Below are positions 46,720-58,634 of a stretch of DNA of 64,000 nucleotides, piece after piece. Numbering within the stretch: the stretch's first letter is position 1; each line of letters begins with the position of its first letter. Position numbers and translations under genes: made by a program. This DNA is from Aegilops tauschii subsp. strangulata (taxonomy: Eukaryota > Streptophyta > Magnoliopsida > Poales > Poaceae). The notes below the pieces were generated by a model that searched no databases, was not told the origin of the DNA, and was given only the letters and a program-made list of their open reading frames with translations. The stretch spans positions 216,461,622 to 216,525,621 of the forward strand of contig NC_053039.3 in the NCBI RefSeq assembly GCF_002575655.3. Direction: 5' to 3'.

Positions 46720-47108
46720 CTAATAAGCACGCAAGCACGTACTAGCTAGCAAGTAGACATGCACATAGCTTGATGGATTCTAATCGGGCTGGCTAGCTTG
46801 CGATCGGGCTGGCTAGCTTGCGAAGGATGCAGCAGCAGTGCAGGAGGTAGAGTAGCGGCAACGGTTGCGCGAGGAGGATGACACGGCGGCGGTAAGGACC
46901 TACGGCGGCAGCACAAGGAGGATAGAGCGCGGCGGTGGCGCCAGCAAGGACCTGCGGCGGCGGCGGCGCACGAAGGATAGGACGCGGCGCCGGCGGCTAG
47001 TGCAGCGGAAAGCGACGCGACCAGTGGCTGCGACGGGTGGAGGGAGCGGCGGCGGCGCGATGGAGGCGCAGCGGTAGCGGCGGTTAGGTTAGGGTTAGGA
47101 TCGACTTG
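46720..47108 (-). other. GC-rich stretch in place of gag in the compact copia
   Basis: About 390 bp rich in CGG/GCG triplets with a 22-bp direct repeat, GATCGGGCTGGCTAGCTTGC plus two bases, at about 46785 and 46806. No Gag motif in any frame. It probably represents the leader plus a residual N-terminus left by an internal deletion. Confidence 0.6.
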
Positions 47109-47120
47109 CGATAGATACCA

Positions 47121-47273
47121 TGTAGAGAGATTGTTTGGCAATACAATATTCGTTGTATTGATTGGGTGCTGGTGCACATATATATAAGTACAGGTAGGCC
47201 TTGACCTCAACTATACACAACTAGGAGGTGGACCACAATATACGTAATACATGCAACACATATATACTCAACA
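47121..47273 (-). repeat. 5' LTR of the compact copia (153 bp)
   Basis: It begins TGTAGAGAGATTG and ends ATATACTCAACA. The primer site lies immediately to its left (plus strand CGATAGATACCA, 47109-47120). Confidence 0.95.
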
Positions 47274-49866
47274 AGTAACTCGAAACATGAGTTGCAGAAT
47301 AAATAGAGACTAGTTAAGGGCGAGGCGACGATGTGTGTCGGAAGTGTTTCCAAGATTGATATGATCACCATCACACACTCCCTCTACCTTCGAGATTAGT
47401 ATTGAGCCTGAATAAATGTTATTTGGTGTTTGCATTGAGCATGAACAAGATTAGATCGTGTTTATTGCAATACGGTTATTCATTTAAGTCAGAGAATAAT
47501 TGTTGTTCTGTTTACATGAATAAAACCTTCTATGGTCATACACCCAAGGTGAATGGTTTATTGAATCTTGATTGTAGTGATACATTTATTCATAATATTG
47601 ATGCCAAAAGATGCAAAGTTGATAATGATAGTGCAAGATACTTGTGGCACTGCCGTTTATGTCATATTGGCGTAAAGCGCATGAAGAAACTCCATGCAGA
47701 TGGACTTTTGGAATCACTTGATTATGAATCATTTGATACTTGCGAACCATGCCTCATGGGCAAGATGACTAAAACTCTGTTCTCCGGAACAATGGAGCGA
47801 GCTAAGTAATGACTTATTAGAAATAATACATACCGATGTATGCGGTCCAATGAGTGTTGAAGCACACCGCGGGTATCATTATTTTCGGACCTTCACAGAT
47901 GATTTGAGTAGGTATGGGTATATCTACTTGATGAATCACAAGTCTGAAACATTTGAAAAGTTCAAAGAATTTTAGAGTGAGTGGAGAATCATCGTAACAA
48001 GAAAATAAAGTTTCTACGATTTGATCGCGGAGGCAAATATTTGAGTTACGAGTTTGACCTTCATTTAAAACAATTTACCAATTTAGATATGATGTGTCAG
48101 AACGTCATAACGGTACTTTATTAGATATGGTGCGTTCTATGATGTCTCTTACCAATTTACCACTATCGTTTTGGGGTTATGCATTAGAGACAGTTGCATT
48201 CACGTTAAATAGGGCACCATCTAAATCCGTTGAGATGACGCCGTATGAAATGTGGTTTGTCAAGAAACCTAAGTTGTTGTTTCTTAACGTTTGGGGTTGC
48301 AACACTTATGTCAAAAGGCTTCAGCCTGATAAGCTCGACCCAAATCGGAGAAGTGCGTCTTCATAGTATACCCTAAGGAAACAATTGGGTACATCTTCTA
48401 CCACAAATCTGAAGGCAAGATCTTTGTTGCCAAGAATGGAATCTTTCTATAGAAGGACTTTCTCTCGAAAGAAGTGAGTGGAAGGAAAGTAGAACTTGGT
48501 GAGGTAATCGTACCTTCTCTCAAATTGGAAAGTAGCACATCAGAGAAATCTGTTCCCGTGATGCCTACACCAACTAGAGAGGAAGCTAATGATGATGATC
48601 ATGAAACTTCAGATCAAGTTACTACTGGACCTCGTAGCTCAAACATAGCACGTCCGCACCAGAGTGGTACGGTAATCCTGTCCTGGAAGTCATTAGACCA
48701 TGGTGAACCTACGAACTATGAAGAAGCTATGATGAGCTCAGATTCCGATAAAATGGCTTGAGGCCATAAAGTCTGAGATAGGATCCATGTATGAGAACAA
48801 AGTATGGACTTTGGTGGACTTGCTCGATGATCTACAAGCCATTGAGAATAAATGGATCTTCAAGAAGGTTTTGTAGATGGTGACATTACCAAAACTGCAT
48901 TCCTTAAATGGATATCTTAAAGAAGAGTAGTATATGATGCAACCAGAAGGTTTTGTCGATCCTAAAGGTGCTAAAAAGTGTGCAAGCTCCAGCGATCCAT
49001 CTATGGACTGGTGCAAGCATCTCGGAGTTGGAATATACGCTTTGATGAGGTGATAAAAGCATATGGTTTTACACATATGTATGGTGAAGCCTGTATTTAC
49101 AAGAAAGTGAGTGGGAGCTTTGTAGCATTTCTCATATTATATGTGGATGACATATTGGTGATTGGAAATGATATAGAATTTCTGGATAGCATAAAAGGAG
49201 ACTTGAATAAGAATTTTTCAATGAAAGACCTCGGTGAAGCTACTTACATGTTGGGCATCAAGATCTATAGAGATAGATCAAGATGCTTGATACGATTTTC
49301 AATGATTACATACCTTGACAAGATTTTGAAGGAGTTCAAAATGGATCAGTCAAACAAGGAGTTCTAGCCTGTACTGTAAGGTGTGAAGTTGAGTAAGACT
49401 CAAAGCACGACCACGACAGAAGATAGAGAGAGAATGCAAGTCATTCCCTATGCCTCAGCCATAGGTTCTATAAAGTATGCCATATTGTTTACCAGACCTA
49501 TTATGTACCTTGCCATGAGTTTAGCAATGGGTACAATAGTGATCCAGGTGTAGATCACTAGACAATGGTCAAAATTATCCTTAGTTACCTGAGAGGACTA
49601 AGGAAATATTTCTTGGTTATGGAGGTGATAAAGAGTTCGTCGTGAAGAGTTACGTTGATGCAAGCTTTGACACCGATTCGGATGACTCTGAGTCTCAATC
49701 TGGATACATATTGAAAGTGGGAGCAATTAGCTAGAGTAGCTCCATGCAGAGCATTGTAGACATAGAAATTTGCAAAATGCATACGGATCTGAATGTGGCA
49801 GACCCATTGACTAAACTTCTCTCACAAGCAAAACATGATCACACCTTAGTACTCTTTGGGTGTTAA
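47274..49866 (+). pseudogene. Integrase, reverse transcriptase and RNase H of the plus-strand Angela element
   Basis: GAG-pre-integrase (47402-47809: RYLWHCRLCHIGVKRM, CEPCLMGK), integrase core in broken frames (47810-48090), integrase end (48094-48366: NRAPSKSVEMTPYEMWF), linker (48474-48761) and reverse transcriptase (48978-49367: MCKLQRSIYGLVQASRSW, the catalytic YVDDILVIGND, KDLGEATYMLGIKI), then RNase H with stops to TAA at 49864-49866. A deletion of about 200 bp removes part of the reverse transcriptase between FKK (48867) and QPEGFVD (48940). Confidence 0.86.
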
Positions 49867-49999
49867 TCACATGGCGAGGTGAACTAGATTATTCACTCTA
49901 GTAAACCCTTTGGGTATTGTTCACATGGCGATGTGAACTATGGGTGTTAATCACATGATGATGTGAACTAGATTATTGACTCTAGTGCAAGTGGGAGAC
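49867..49999 (+). other. Palindromic repeats and polypurine tract of the plus-strand Angela element
   Basis: Three copies of TCACATGGCGATGTGAACTA-like palindromes are followed by GCAAGTGGGAGAC (49987-49999), the polypurine tract, directly before the LTR at 50000. Confidence 0.8.
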
Positions 50000-50873
50000 T
50001 GATGGAAATATGCCCTAGAGGCAATAATAAAATGGTTATTATTATATTTCCTAAATCATGATAAAGGCTTATTATTTATGTTATAATTGTATTGACCGGA
50101 AACTTAAATACATGTGTGGATACATAAACAAATACCGTGTCTCTAGTGAGCCTATACTAGACTAGCTCGTTGATCAAAGATGGTTAAGGTTTCCTAACCA
50201 TAGACATGAGTTATCATCTGATAATGGGATCACATCATTAGAAGAATGATGTGATGGACAAGACCCATCCGTTAGCTTAGCATATGATCGTTCAGTTTAT
50301 TGCTATTGGTTTCTTAATGTCAAATACATATTCCTTCGACTATGAGATTATGCAACTCCCGGATACCGGAGGAATACCTTGCGTGCTATCAAACGTCACA
50401 ACGTAACTGGGTGATCATAAAGATGCTCTACAGGTATCTCTGAAGGTGTTTGTTGAGTTGGCATAGATCGAGATTAGGATTTGTCACTCTGTGTATCGGA
50501 GAGGTATCTCTGGACCCTCTCGGTAATACACATCATAAGAAGCCTTGCAAGCAAAGTGACTAATGAGTTAGTTGCAAGATGATGTATTACGGAACGAGTA
50601 AAGAGACTTGCTGGTAACAAGATTGAACTAGGTATGAAGATACCGACGATCGAATCTCGGGCAAGTAACATACTGATGGACAACGGGAATTACGTATGTT
50701 GTCCTAAGGTTCGACTGATAAAGAACTTCGTAGAATATGTAGGAGACAATATGGGCATCCAGGTTCCGCTATTGGTTATTGACCGGAGAGGTGTCTCGAT
50801 CATGTCTACATAGTTCTCGAACCCATAGGGTCCGCACGCTTAACGTTCGTTGACGATATATTGTTATATGAGT
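50000..50873 (+). repeat. 3' LTR of the plus-strand Angela element, truncated
   Basis: It starts TGATGGAAATATGCCCTAGA and follows the Angela LTR to TATATGAGT at 50873, about half of the usual 1.7 kb. A 26-bp unmatched filler (50874-50899) precedes the next element, so a deletion joined the two. Confidence 0.88.
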
Positions 50874-50899
50874 CTCTGTTGGAAAAAGGCAGTGCCTAG

Positions 50900-52625
50900 T
50901 GTCGGGGAACGCAGTATTTCAAAAAATTTACGTACGATCACGCAAGATCTATCTAGGAGATGTATAGAAACGATACGGGAGAGTGTGTCCACGTACCCTC
51001 GTAGACCGAAAGCGGAAGCGTTTAGTAACGCGGTTGATGTAGTCGAACGTCTTTGCAATCCAACCGATCCTAGCACCGAACGTACGACACCTCCATGTTC
51101 AGCACACGTTCAGCACGATGACGTCCCTCGAGCTCTTGATCCAGTTGAGGACGAGGGAGAGTTCCGTCAGCACGACGGTGTGGTGACGGTGATGATGAAG
51201 TTACTGGCGCAGGGCTTAGCACTACGACGATATGACCGAGGTGTGTAACTATGGAGGGGGGCACCGCACACGGCTAAGAGAAGACTTGGTGTGCCTTTGA
51301 GGTGCCCCCTACCCACGTATATAAAGGAGGGAGGGAGAGAGAGGAGGCCGGCCATAGGGGGCGCGCGCCATAGGGGAGTCCAACTAGGATTCCCAATCCT
51401 AGTTGGAGTCCCCTTCCTTTCCAAGAGAGGGAGAGAGAGGGAAGGAGGAAGAGGGGAGAAGGAAAGAGGGGGCGCCGCCCCCCTCCCTAGTCCAATTCGG
51501 ACTGGCCATGGGGGGGCGAGCGGCCTCCCTTGTGGCCCTCCTGTCCTTTCCACTAAGGCCCATGAAGGCCCATGAACTTCCGGGGGGGGGGGTTCCGGTA
51601 ACCCCCGGTACTCTGAAACTTATCCGAAATGACCCGAACCGTTTCGGTGTCCGAATGTCCAATATATGAATCTTTACCTCTCGACCATTTCGAGACTCCT
51701 CGTCATGTGCGTGATCTCGTCCGGGACTCCGAACAAACTTCGGTCATCAAATCACATAACTCATAATACAAATCGTCATCGAACGTTAAGCGTGTGGACC
51801 CTACAGGTTCGAGAACTATGTAGACATGACCGAGACATATCTCCGGTCAATAACCAATAGCGGAACCTGGATGCTCATATTGGCTCCTACATATTCTATG
51901 AAGATCTTTATCGGTCAAACCGCATAACAACATACGTTGTTCCCCTTGTCATTGGTATGTTACTTGCCCGAGATTCGATCATTGGTATCCTCACCTAGTT
52001 CAATCTCGTTACCGGCAAGTCTCTTTACTCGTTCCATAATGCATCATCCCGCAACTAACTCATTAGTCACATTACTTTCAAGGCTTATAGTGATGTGCAT
52101 TACCAAGAGGGCCCAGAGATACCTCTATGATACACGGAGTGACAAATCCTAATCTTGATCTATGCCAACACAACAAACACCATCGGAGACACATGTAGAG
52201 CATCTTTATAATCACCCAGTTACGTTGTGACGTTTGATAGCACACAAGGTGTTCCTCTGGTATTCGGGAGTTTCATAATCTCATAGTCAGAGGAACATGT
52301 ATGAGTCATGAAGAAAGTAATAGCAATAAAACTAAACGATCATTAATGCTAAGCTAATGGATGGGTCTTGTCCATCACATCATTCTCTAATGATGTGATC
52401 CCGTTCATCAAATGACAACACATGTTTATGGTCAGGAAACTTAACCATCTTTGATTAACGAGCTAGTCTAGTAGAGGCATACTAGGGACACTCTGTTTGT
52501 CTATGTATCACACATGTACTAAGTTTCCGATTAATACAATTCTAGCATGAATAATAAACATTTATCATGATATAAGGAAATATAAATAACATCTTTATTA
52601 TTGCCTCTAGGGCATATTTCCTTCA
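50900..52625 (-). repeat. 3' LTR of the right-hand Angela-type element
   Basis: Ends GCATATTTCCTTCA at 52625. Contains an inverted repeat AACTAGGATT / AATCCTAGTT (51382-51403) and GA-rich tracts (51425-51470). Confidence 0.9.
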
Positions 52626-52789
52626 GTCTCCTACTTGCACTAAAGTCAATAATCTAGTTCACATCGCCATGTGATTTAACACCAATAGTTCAAATCGTCA
52701 TGTGATTTAACACTATAGTTGACATCGCCATGTGACCAATACCCAAAGGGTTTACTAGAGTCAATAATCTAGTTCACATCGCCATGTGA
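52626..52789 (-). other. Polypurine tract and palindromic repeats of the right-hand Angela-type element
   Basis: The tract reads CAAGTAGGAGAC on the minus strand (one change from the other copies), followed by three to four TTCACATCGCCATGTGA-type palindromes. Confidence 0.75.
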
Positions 52790-55700
52790 TTAACACCCAA
52801 AGAGTACTAAGGTGTGATCATGTTTTGCTTGTGAGAGAAGTTTAGTCAATGGGTCTGCCACATTCAGATCCGTATGTATTTTGCAAATTTCTATGTCTAC
52901 AATGCTCTGCATGGAGCTACTCTAGCTAATTGCTCCCACTTTCAATAAGTATCCAGATTGAGACTTAGAGTCATATGGATCAGTGTCAAAGCTTGCATCG
53001 ACGTAACCCTTTACGGCGAACTTTTTGTCACCTTCATAACTGAGAAACATGTCCTTATTCCACTAAGGATAATTTTGACCGTTGTCTAGTGATCCACTCC
53101 TAGATCACTATTGTACCCTCTTGCCAAACTCATGGTGAGGTACACAATAGGTCTGGTACACAACATAGCATACTTCATAGAACCTATGACTGAGGCATAG
53201 GGAATGACTTTTCATTCTTTTTCTATTTTCTGCCGTGGTCGGGTTTTGAGTCTTTACTCAACTTCACACCTTACAACTCAGGCAAGAACTCCGTCTTTGA
53301 CTGATCCATTTTGAACTCCTTCAAAATCTTATCAAGGTATGTACTCATCGAAAGTCTTATCAAGCGTCTTGATCTATCTTTATAGATCTTGATGCCCAAT
53401 ATGTAAGTAGCTTCACTGAGGTCTTTCATTAAAAAACTCCTTTCAAACACTCCTTTTTGCTTTCCAAAAAATTCTACATTATTTCCGATCAACAATATGT
53501 CATTCACATATACTTATCAGAAATGTTGTAGTGTTCCCACTCACCTTTTTGTAAATATAGCTTCTCCAAAAGTCTTTATAAAACCATATGCTTTGATAAC
53601 ACTATCAAAGTGTACATTCCAACTCCGAGATGCTTGCACCAGTCCATAAATGGATCACTGGAGCTTACACACTTTGTTAGCACCTTTCGGATTGACAAAA
53701 CCTTCTAGTTGCATCATATACAACTCTTCTTTAAGAAATCCATTAAGGAATGCAGTTTTGACATCCATTTGCCAAATTTCATAAAATGCGACAATTGCTA
53801 ACATGATTCGGACAGAATTTAAGCATAGATACGAGTGAGAAACTCTCATCGTAGTCAACACCTTGAACTTGTCAGAAACCTTTTGCGACAATTCGAGCTT
53901 TGTAGATAGTAACACTACTATCAGCGTCCGTCTTCCTCTTGAAGACCCATTTAATCTTAGTGGCTCGCCGATCATCGGGCAAGTCAATCAAAGTCCATAC
54001 TTTGTTCTCATACATGGATCCCATCTCAGATTTCATGGCCTCAAGCCACTTCGCGGAATCTGGGCTCATCATCGCTTCCTCATAGTTCGTAGGTTCGTCA
54101 TGGTCTAGTAACATGACTTCCAGAAAGGATTACCGTACCACTCTGGTGCGGACCATACTCTGGTTGACCTACGAGGTTTGGTAGTAACTTGATCTGAAGT
54201 TTCATGATCATCATCATTAGCTTCCTCACTATTTGGTGTAGGAATCACTGGAACTGATTTCTGTGATGAACTACTTTCCAATTCGGGAGAAGGTACAACT
54301 ACCTCATCAAGTTCTACTTTCCTCCCACTCACTTCTTTCGAGAGAAAACTCCTTCTCTAGAAAGGATCCATTCTTAGCAACAAAGATCTTGCCTTCGGAT
54401 CTGTGATAGAAGGTGTACCCAATAGTTTCTCTTGGGTATCCTATGAAGACGCACTTCTCCGATTTGGGTTCGAGCTTATCAGGCTGAAGCTTTTTCACAT
54501 AAGCATCGCAACCTCAAACTTTAAAAAACGACAGCTTAGGTTTCTTGCCAAACCATAGTTCATACGATGTCGTCTCAACGGATTTAGATGGTGCCCTATT
54601 AACGTGCAGCTGTCTCTAATGCATAACCCCAAAACGATAGTGGTAAATAAGTAAGAGACATCATAGGTCGCACCATATCTAATAAAGTACGATTACGATG
54701 TTCGGACACACCATTCGCTGTGGTGTTCCAGGTGGCATGAGTTGTGAAACTATTCCACATTGTTTTTAAATGAAGGCCAAACTCGTAACTCAAATATTTG
54801 CCTCCGCGATCAGATCGTAGAAACTTTATTTTCTTGTTACGATGATTCTCAACTTCACTCTGAATTTCTTTAGACTTTTCAAATGTTTCAGACTTGTGTT
54901 TCATTAAGTAGATATACCCATATCTGCTTAAATCATCTGTGAAGGTCAGAAAATAACAATACCCGCCACGAGCCTCAACACTATCAAACCGCATACATCA
55001 GTATGTATTATTAACTTTGCATCTTTTGGCATCAATATCATGTGTATCACTGTGATCGAGATTTAGTAAACCATTTACATTGGATGTAAGACCATAGAAG
55101 GTTTTATTCATGTAAACAGAACAACAATTATTCTCTGACTTAAATGAATAACCATATCCTAATAAACATGATCCAATCATATTTATGCTGAACGCAAACA
55201 CCAAATAACATTTATTTAGTTCCAATACTAATCTCGAAGGTATAGGGAGTATGCAATGGTGATCATATCAACCTTGGAATCATTTCCAACACACATCGTC
55301 ACCTCGCCCTCAACTAGTCTTTGTTCATTTTGTAACTCTTGTTTCGAGTTACTAATCATAGCAACTGAAGCGGTATCAAATACCCAGGGGCTACTATGAA
55401 CACTAGTAAAGTACACATCAATAACATGTATATCATATATATTTTTGTTCACTTTGCCATCCTTCTTATCCGCCAAGTATTTGGGGCAGTTCCGCTTCCA
55501 GTGACCATTTCCTTTGCAGTAGAAGCACTCAGTTTCAGGCTTGGGTCTAGCTTTGGGCTTCTTCGTGGGAGTGGCAACTTGCTTGCCATTCTTCTTGAAG
55601 TTCCCTTTATTTCCCTTGCCCTTTTACTTGAAACTAGTGGTCTTGTCAACCATCAACATTTGATGCTTTTCTTGATTTCTACCTTCGCCGATCTCAACAT

Positions 55701-56265
55701 CACAAAGAGCTCGGGAATCGTTTTCGTCATCCCTTGCATATTATAGTTCATCACGAAGTTCCAGTAACTTGGTGATAGTGACTAGAGAACTTTGTCAATC
55801 ACAATCTTATCTCGAAGATTAACTCCCACTTGATTCAAGCGATAGTAGTACTCAGGCATTCTGAGCACATGCTCACTGGTTGAGCTATTCTCCTCCATCT
55901 TGTAAGCAAAATATTTGTCAGAGGTCTCATACCTCTCGACTCGGGCATGAGTCTGAAATGCCAATTTCAGCTCTTGGAACATCTTATGTGCTCCGTGGCA
56001 TTCAAAACGTTTTTGAAGTCCCGGTTCTGAGCCGTAAAGCATGGTGCACTAAACTATCAAGTAGTCATCATACCGAGCTTGCCAAACGTTCATAACGTCT
56101 CCATCTGCTCCTGCAATAGATCCGTCACCTAGCGGTGCATCAAGGACATAATTCTACCGTGCAGAAATGAGGATAGTCCTCAGATCATGGACCCAGTCTG
56201 CATCATTTTCTACTATCATCTTTCAACTTATTTTCTCTAGGAACATATCAAAAATAAACGGGGAG
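52790..56265 (-). pseudogene. Decayed copia gag-pol polyprotein (right-hand Angela-type element)
   Basis: Pieces in order on the minus strand: Gag (about 56265-55782; SEHVLRMPEYYYRLNQVGVN), zinc knuckle about 55530-55490, protease zone (55476-55228; VFDTASV in place of the D-T/S-G triad), a shortened GAG-pre-integrase (55225-54998) that loses the zinc-binding part, integrase core (54994-54599: DDLSRYGYIYLMKHKSETF, RSDRGGKYLS), integrase end (54498-54307), reverse transcriptase (54114-53271) and RNase H to the stop near 52790. The segment between GAG-pre-integrase and integrase is deleted relative to the copy at 17208-17822. Confidence 0.86.
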
Positions 56266-57464
56266 CTACATCGCAAGCTATTGATCTACAACATAGATAT
56301 GCAAAAATACTATCAGGTACTAAGTTCATGATAAATTAAAGTTCAATTAATCATATTACTTAAGAACTCCCACTTAGATAGACATCTCTCTAGTCATCTA
56401 AATGATCACGTGATCCATATCAACTAAACCATGTCCGATCATCACGTGAGATGGAGTAGTTTTCAATGGTGAACATCACTATGTTGATCATATCTACTAT
56501 ATGATTCATATTCGACCTTTCGGTCTCAGTGTTCCGAGGCCATATTTGCATATGCTAGGCTCGTCAAGTTTAACCCGAGTATTCTGCGTGTGCAAAACTG
56601 GCTTGCACCCGTTGTATGTGAACGTAGAGCTTATCACACTCGATCATCACGCGGTGTCTCAGCACGACGAACTGTAGCAATGGTGCATACTCAGGGAGAA
56701 CACTTATACCTTGAAATTTAGTGAGAGATCATCTTATAATGCTACCGCCACACTAAGCAAAATAAGATGCATAAAAGATAAACATCACATGCAATCAAAA
56801 TAAGTGATATGATATGGCCATCATCATCTTGTGCCTTTGATCTCCATCTCCAAAGCACCGTCATGATCACCATCGTCACCGGCTTGACACCTTGATCTCC
56901 ATCGTATCATCACCGTCGTCTCGCCAACTATTGCTTCTACGACTATCGCTGCCGCTTAGTGATAAAGTAAAGCAATTACATGGCGATTGCATTTCATACA
57001 ATAAAGCGACAACCACAAGGCTCCTCCCAGTTGCCGGTAACTTTTACAAAACATGATCATCTCATACAACAATTTATATCTCATCATGTCTTGACCATCA
57101 CATCACAACAAGCCCTGCAAAAACAAGTTAGACATCCTCTACTTTGTTGTTGCAAGTTTTACGTGGCTGCTACGGGCTTCTAGCAAGAACCGTTCTTACC
57201 TACGCATCAAAACCACAACGATTTTTCGTCAAGTGTGTTGTTTTAACCTTCAACAAGGACCGGGCGTAGTCAAACTCGATTCAACTAAAGTTGGAGAAAC
57301 AGACACCCGCTAGCCACCTGTGTGCGAAGCACGTCGATAGAACCAGTCTCATGAACGCCGAATCAAACAATACCGCCGAATCAAAGTAAGACGTTGCTGG
57401 TAAGCAGTATGAATATTATCGCCCATAACTCTTTGTGTTCTACTCGTGCATATAACATCTACGC
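56266..57464 (-). other. Leader of the right-hand Angela-type element
   Basis: Non-coding, homologous to 11791-13008 and 18931-20153. Confidence 0.7.
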
Positions 57465-57480
57465 CTGGCTCTGATACCAC
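57465..57480 (-). other. Primer-binding site, best preserved copy
   Basis: On the minus strand it reads GTGGTATCAGAGCCAG, an exact match to the expected complement of the initiator tRNA-Met 3' end (TGGTATCAGAGC). Confidence 0.9.
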
Positions 57481-58130
57481 TATTGGGGAACGCAATATTT
57501 CAAAAAAATTACCTACAACCACGCAAGATCTATCTAGGAGATGTATAGCAATGAGACGGGAGAGTGTTTCCATGTACCCTCGTAGACCGAAAGCGCACAC
57601 ATTTAGTAACGCGTTTGATGTAGTCGAACGTCTTCGTGATCCAACAGATCCTAGCACTGAACGTACGTCACCTCCGTGTTCAGCACATGTTCAGCTCGAT
57701 GACGTCCCTCAAGCTTTTGATCCAGTTGAGGACAAGGGAGAGTTCCGTCAGCACGACCGCGTGGTGACGGTGATGATGAAGTTGCCGGCGCAGGGCTTCG
57801 CCTAAGCACTACGACGATATGATCGAGGTGTGTAACTATGGAGGGGGCACCGCACACGGCTAAGAGAAGACTTGGTGTGCCTTTGGGGTGCCCTCTACCC
57901 ACATATATAAAGGAGGGAGGGAGAGAGAGGAGGCCGGCCATAGGGGGCGCGCGCCATAGGGGAGTCCAACTAGGATTCCCAATCCTAGTTGGAGTCCCAT
58001 TCCTTTCCAAGAGAGGGAGAGAGAGGGAAGGAGGAAGAGGGGAGAAGGAAAGAGGGGGCGCCGCCCCCTCCCTAGTCCAATTCGGACTGGCCATGGGGGG
58101 GGGGCGCGGTCTCCCTTGTAGCCCTCCTCT
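57481..58130 (-). repeat. Truncated 5' LTR of the right-hand Angela-type element
   Basis: Matches 50900-51550 to about GCCCTCCTCTC, including the palindromic AACTAGGATT / AATCCTAGTT region, then breaks off into unrelated sequence. Confidence 0.88.
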
Positions 58131-58630
58131 CAACATATTAAGTAAAACTACAGAAAAAACCCAAAACTGGCCAGAAACCTTCTAGAAGGTTCCCAAACCG
58201 GGATCCCTCAGCAAGGAAAATAACAACCATGCCTGGGCCGGCCCAACTCGACGCGACATATGGCTCGCTTTAGGGAAAGCTCATCTGTTTGCCGCTCATG
58301 TTACTGAAAAAAATAATCTGTTTGTCGGGCGTCAAATAGGAATTGTCCCCAACAAACCACGAATTCACTAATTGAGGAGTACTCCTTGCAAAGATCACTC
58401 CCTCCTCCCCAGGTTGCGACAAGTGGTAACCTGGGAGTTTTTCCTTTTTTCATAGATTCGTTTATTCAAAATGTTTTATCTCTTACCATGCGTCCAAATC
58501 TCGAACCATTTTCACCATTGGATTCCTCGCGATGAAATCTTGAAAACTAGATTCCATATTGATAAGTGTTGGCGAACTTTTTTTTAAGAAAAAAACCAGA
58601 TGAAAAAACCGAACCAGGAGCATGGTTTTT
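58131..58630. other. Junction region, possible start of a DNA transposon
   Basis: No gene. GGGCCGGCCCAACTCG at about 58225 and its approximate complement GTAGTTGGGCCGGCC at about 59447 form an inverted pair around the minisatellite, which might mark a small DNA transposon; no target duplication is clear. Confidence 0.35.
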
Positions 58631-58634
58631 TCCC

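Larger units (their letters stand above)
42959..47273 (-). mobile_element. Compact copia element with 153-bp LTRs (4315 bp), lacking gag
   Basis: Both LTRs are complete (42959-43111 and 47121-47273), differ at three bases, and are flanked by identical AGTAA (42954-42958 and 47274-47278). Minus-strand order: LTR, primer site (47109-47120, TGGTATCTATCG), a 390-bp stretch with no Gag, protease, integrase, reverse transcriptase, RNase H, polypurine tract (43112-43119, GCGGGGGG) and LTR. It inserted into the Angela protease. GC content and codon use are clearly higher in G+C than in the Angela copies around it. Confidence 0.95.
42259..50873 (+). mobile_element. Plus-strand Angela-type element, 5'-truncated and split by a copia element
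   Basis: Gag sequence begins at once after the CACTA end, so the 5' LTR, leader and Gag start are missing. Sequence runs 42259-42958, is interrupted by the small copia (42959-47273), and resumes at 47274 through integrase, reverse transcriptase and RNase H to the polypurine tract (49988-49999) and a 3' LTR truncated at about 50873. It is the only Angela-type copy in the window on this strand. Confidence 0.88.
50900..58130 (-). mobile_element. Minus-strand Angela-type element with truncated 5' LTR
   Basis: 3' LTR 50900-52625 (starting TGTCGGGGAACGC), polypurine tract 52626-52637, decayed gag-pol, leader, a perfect primer site (57465-57480) and a 5' LTR that starts TATTGGGG at 57481 but stops matching at about 58130, losing roughly 1 kb of U3. 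No target duplication can be identified because both outer junctions are damaged. Confidence 0.88.
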
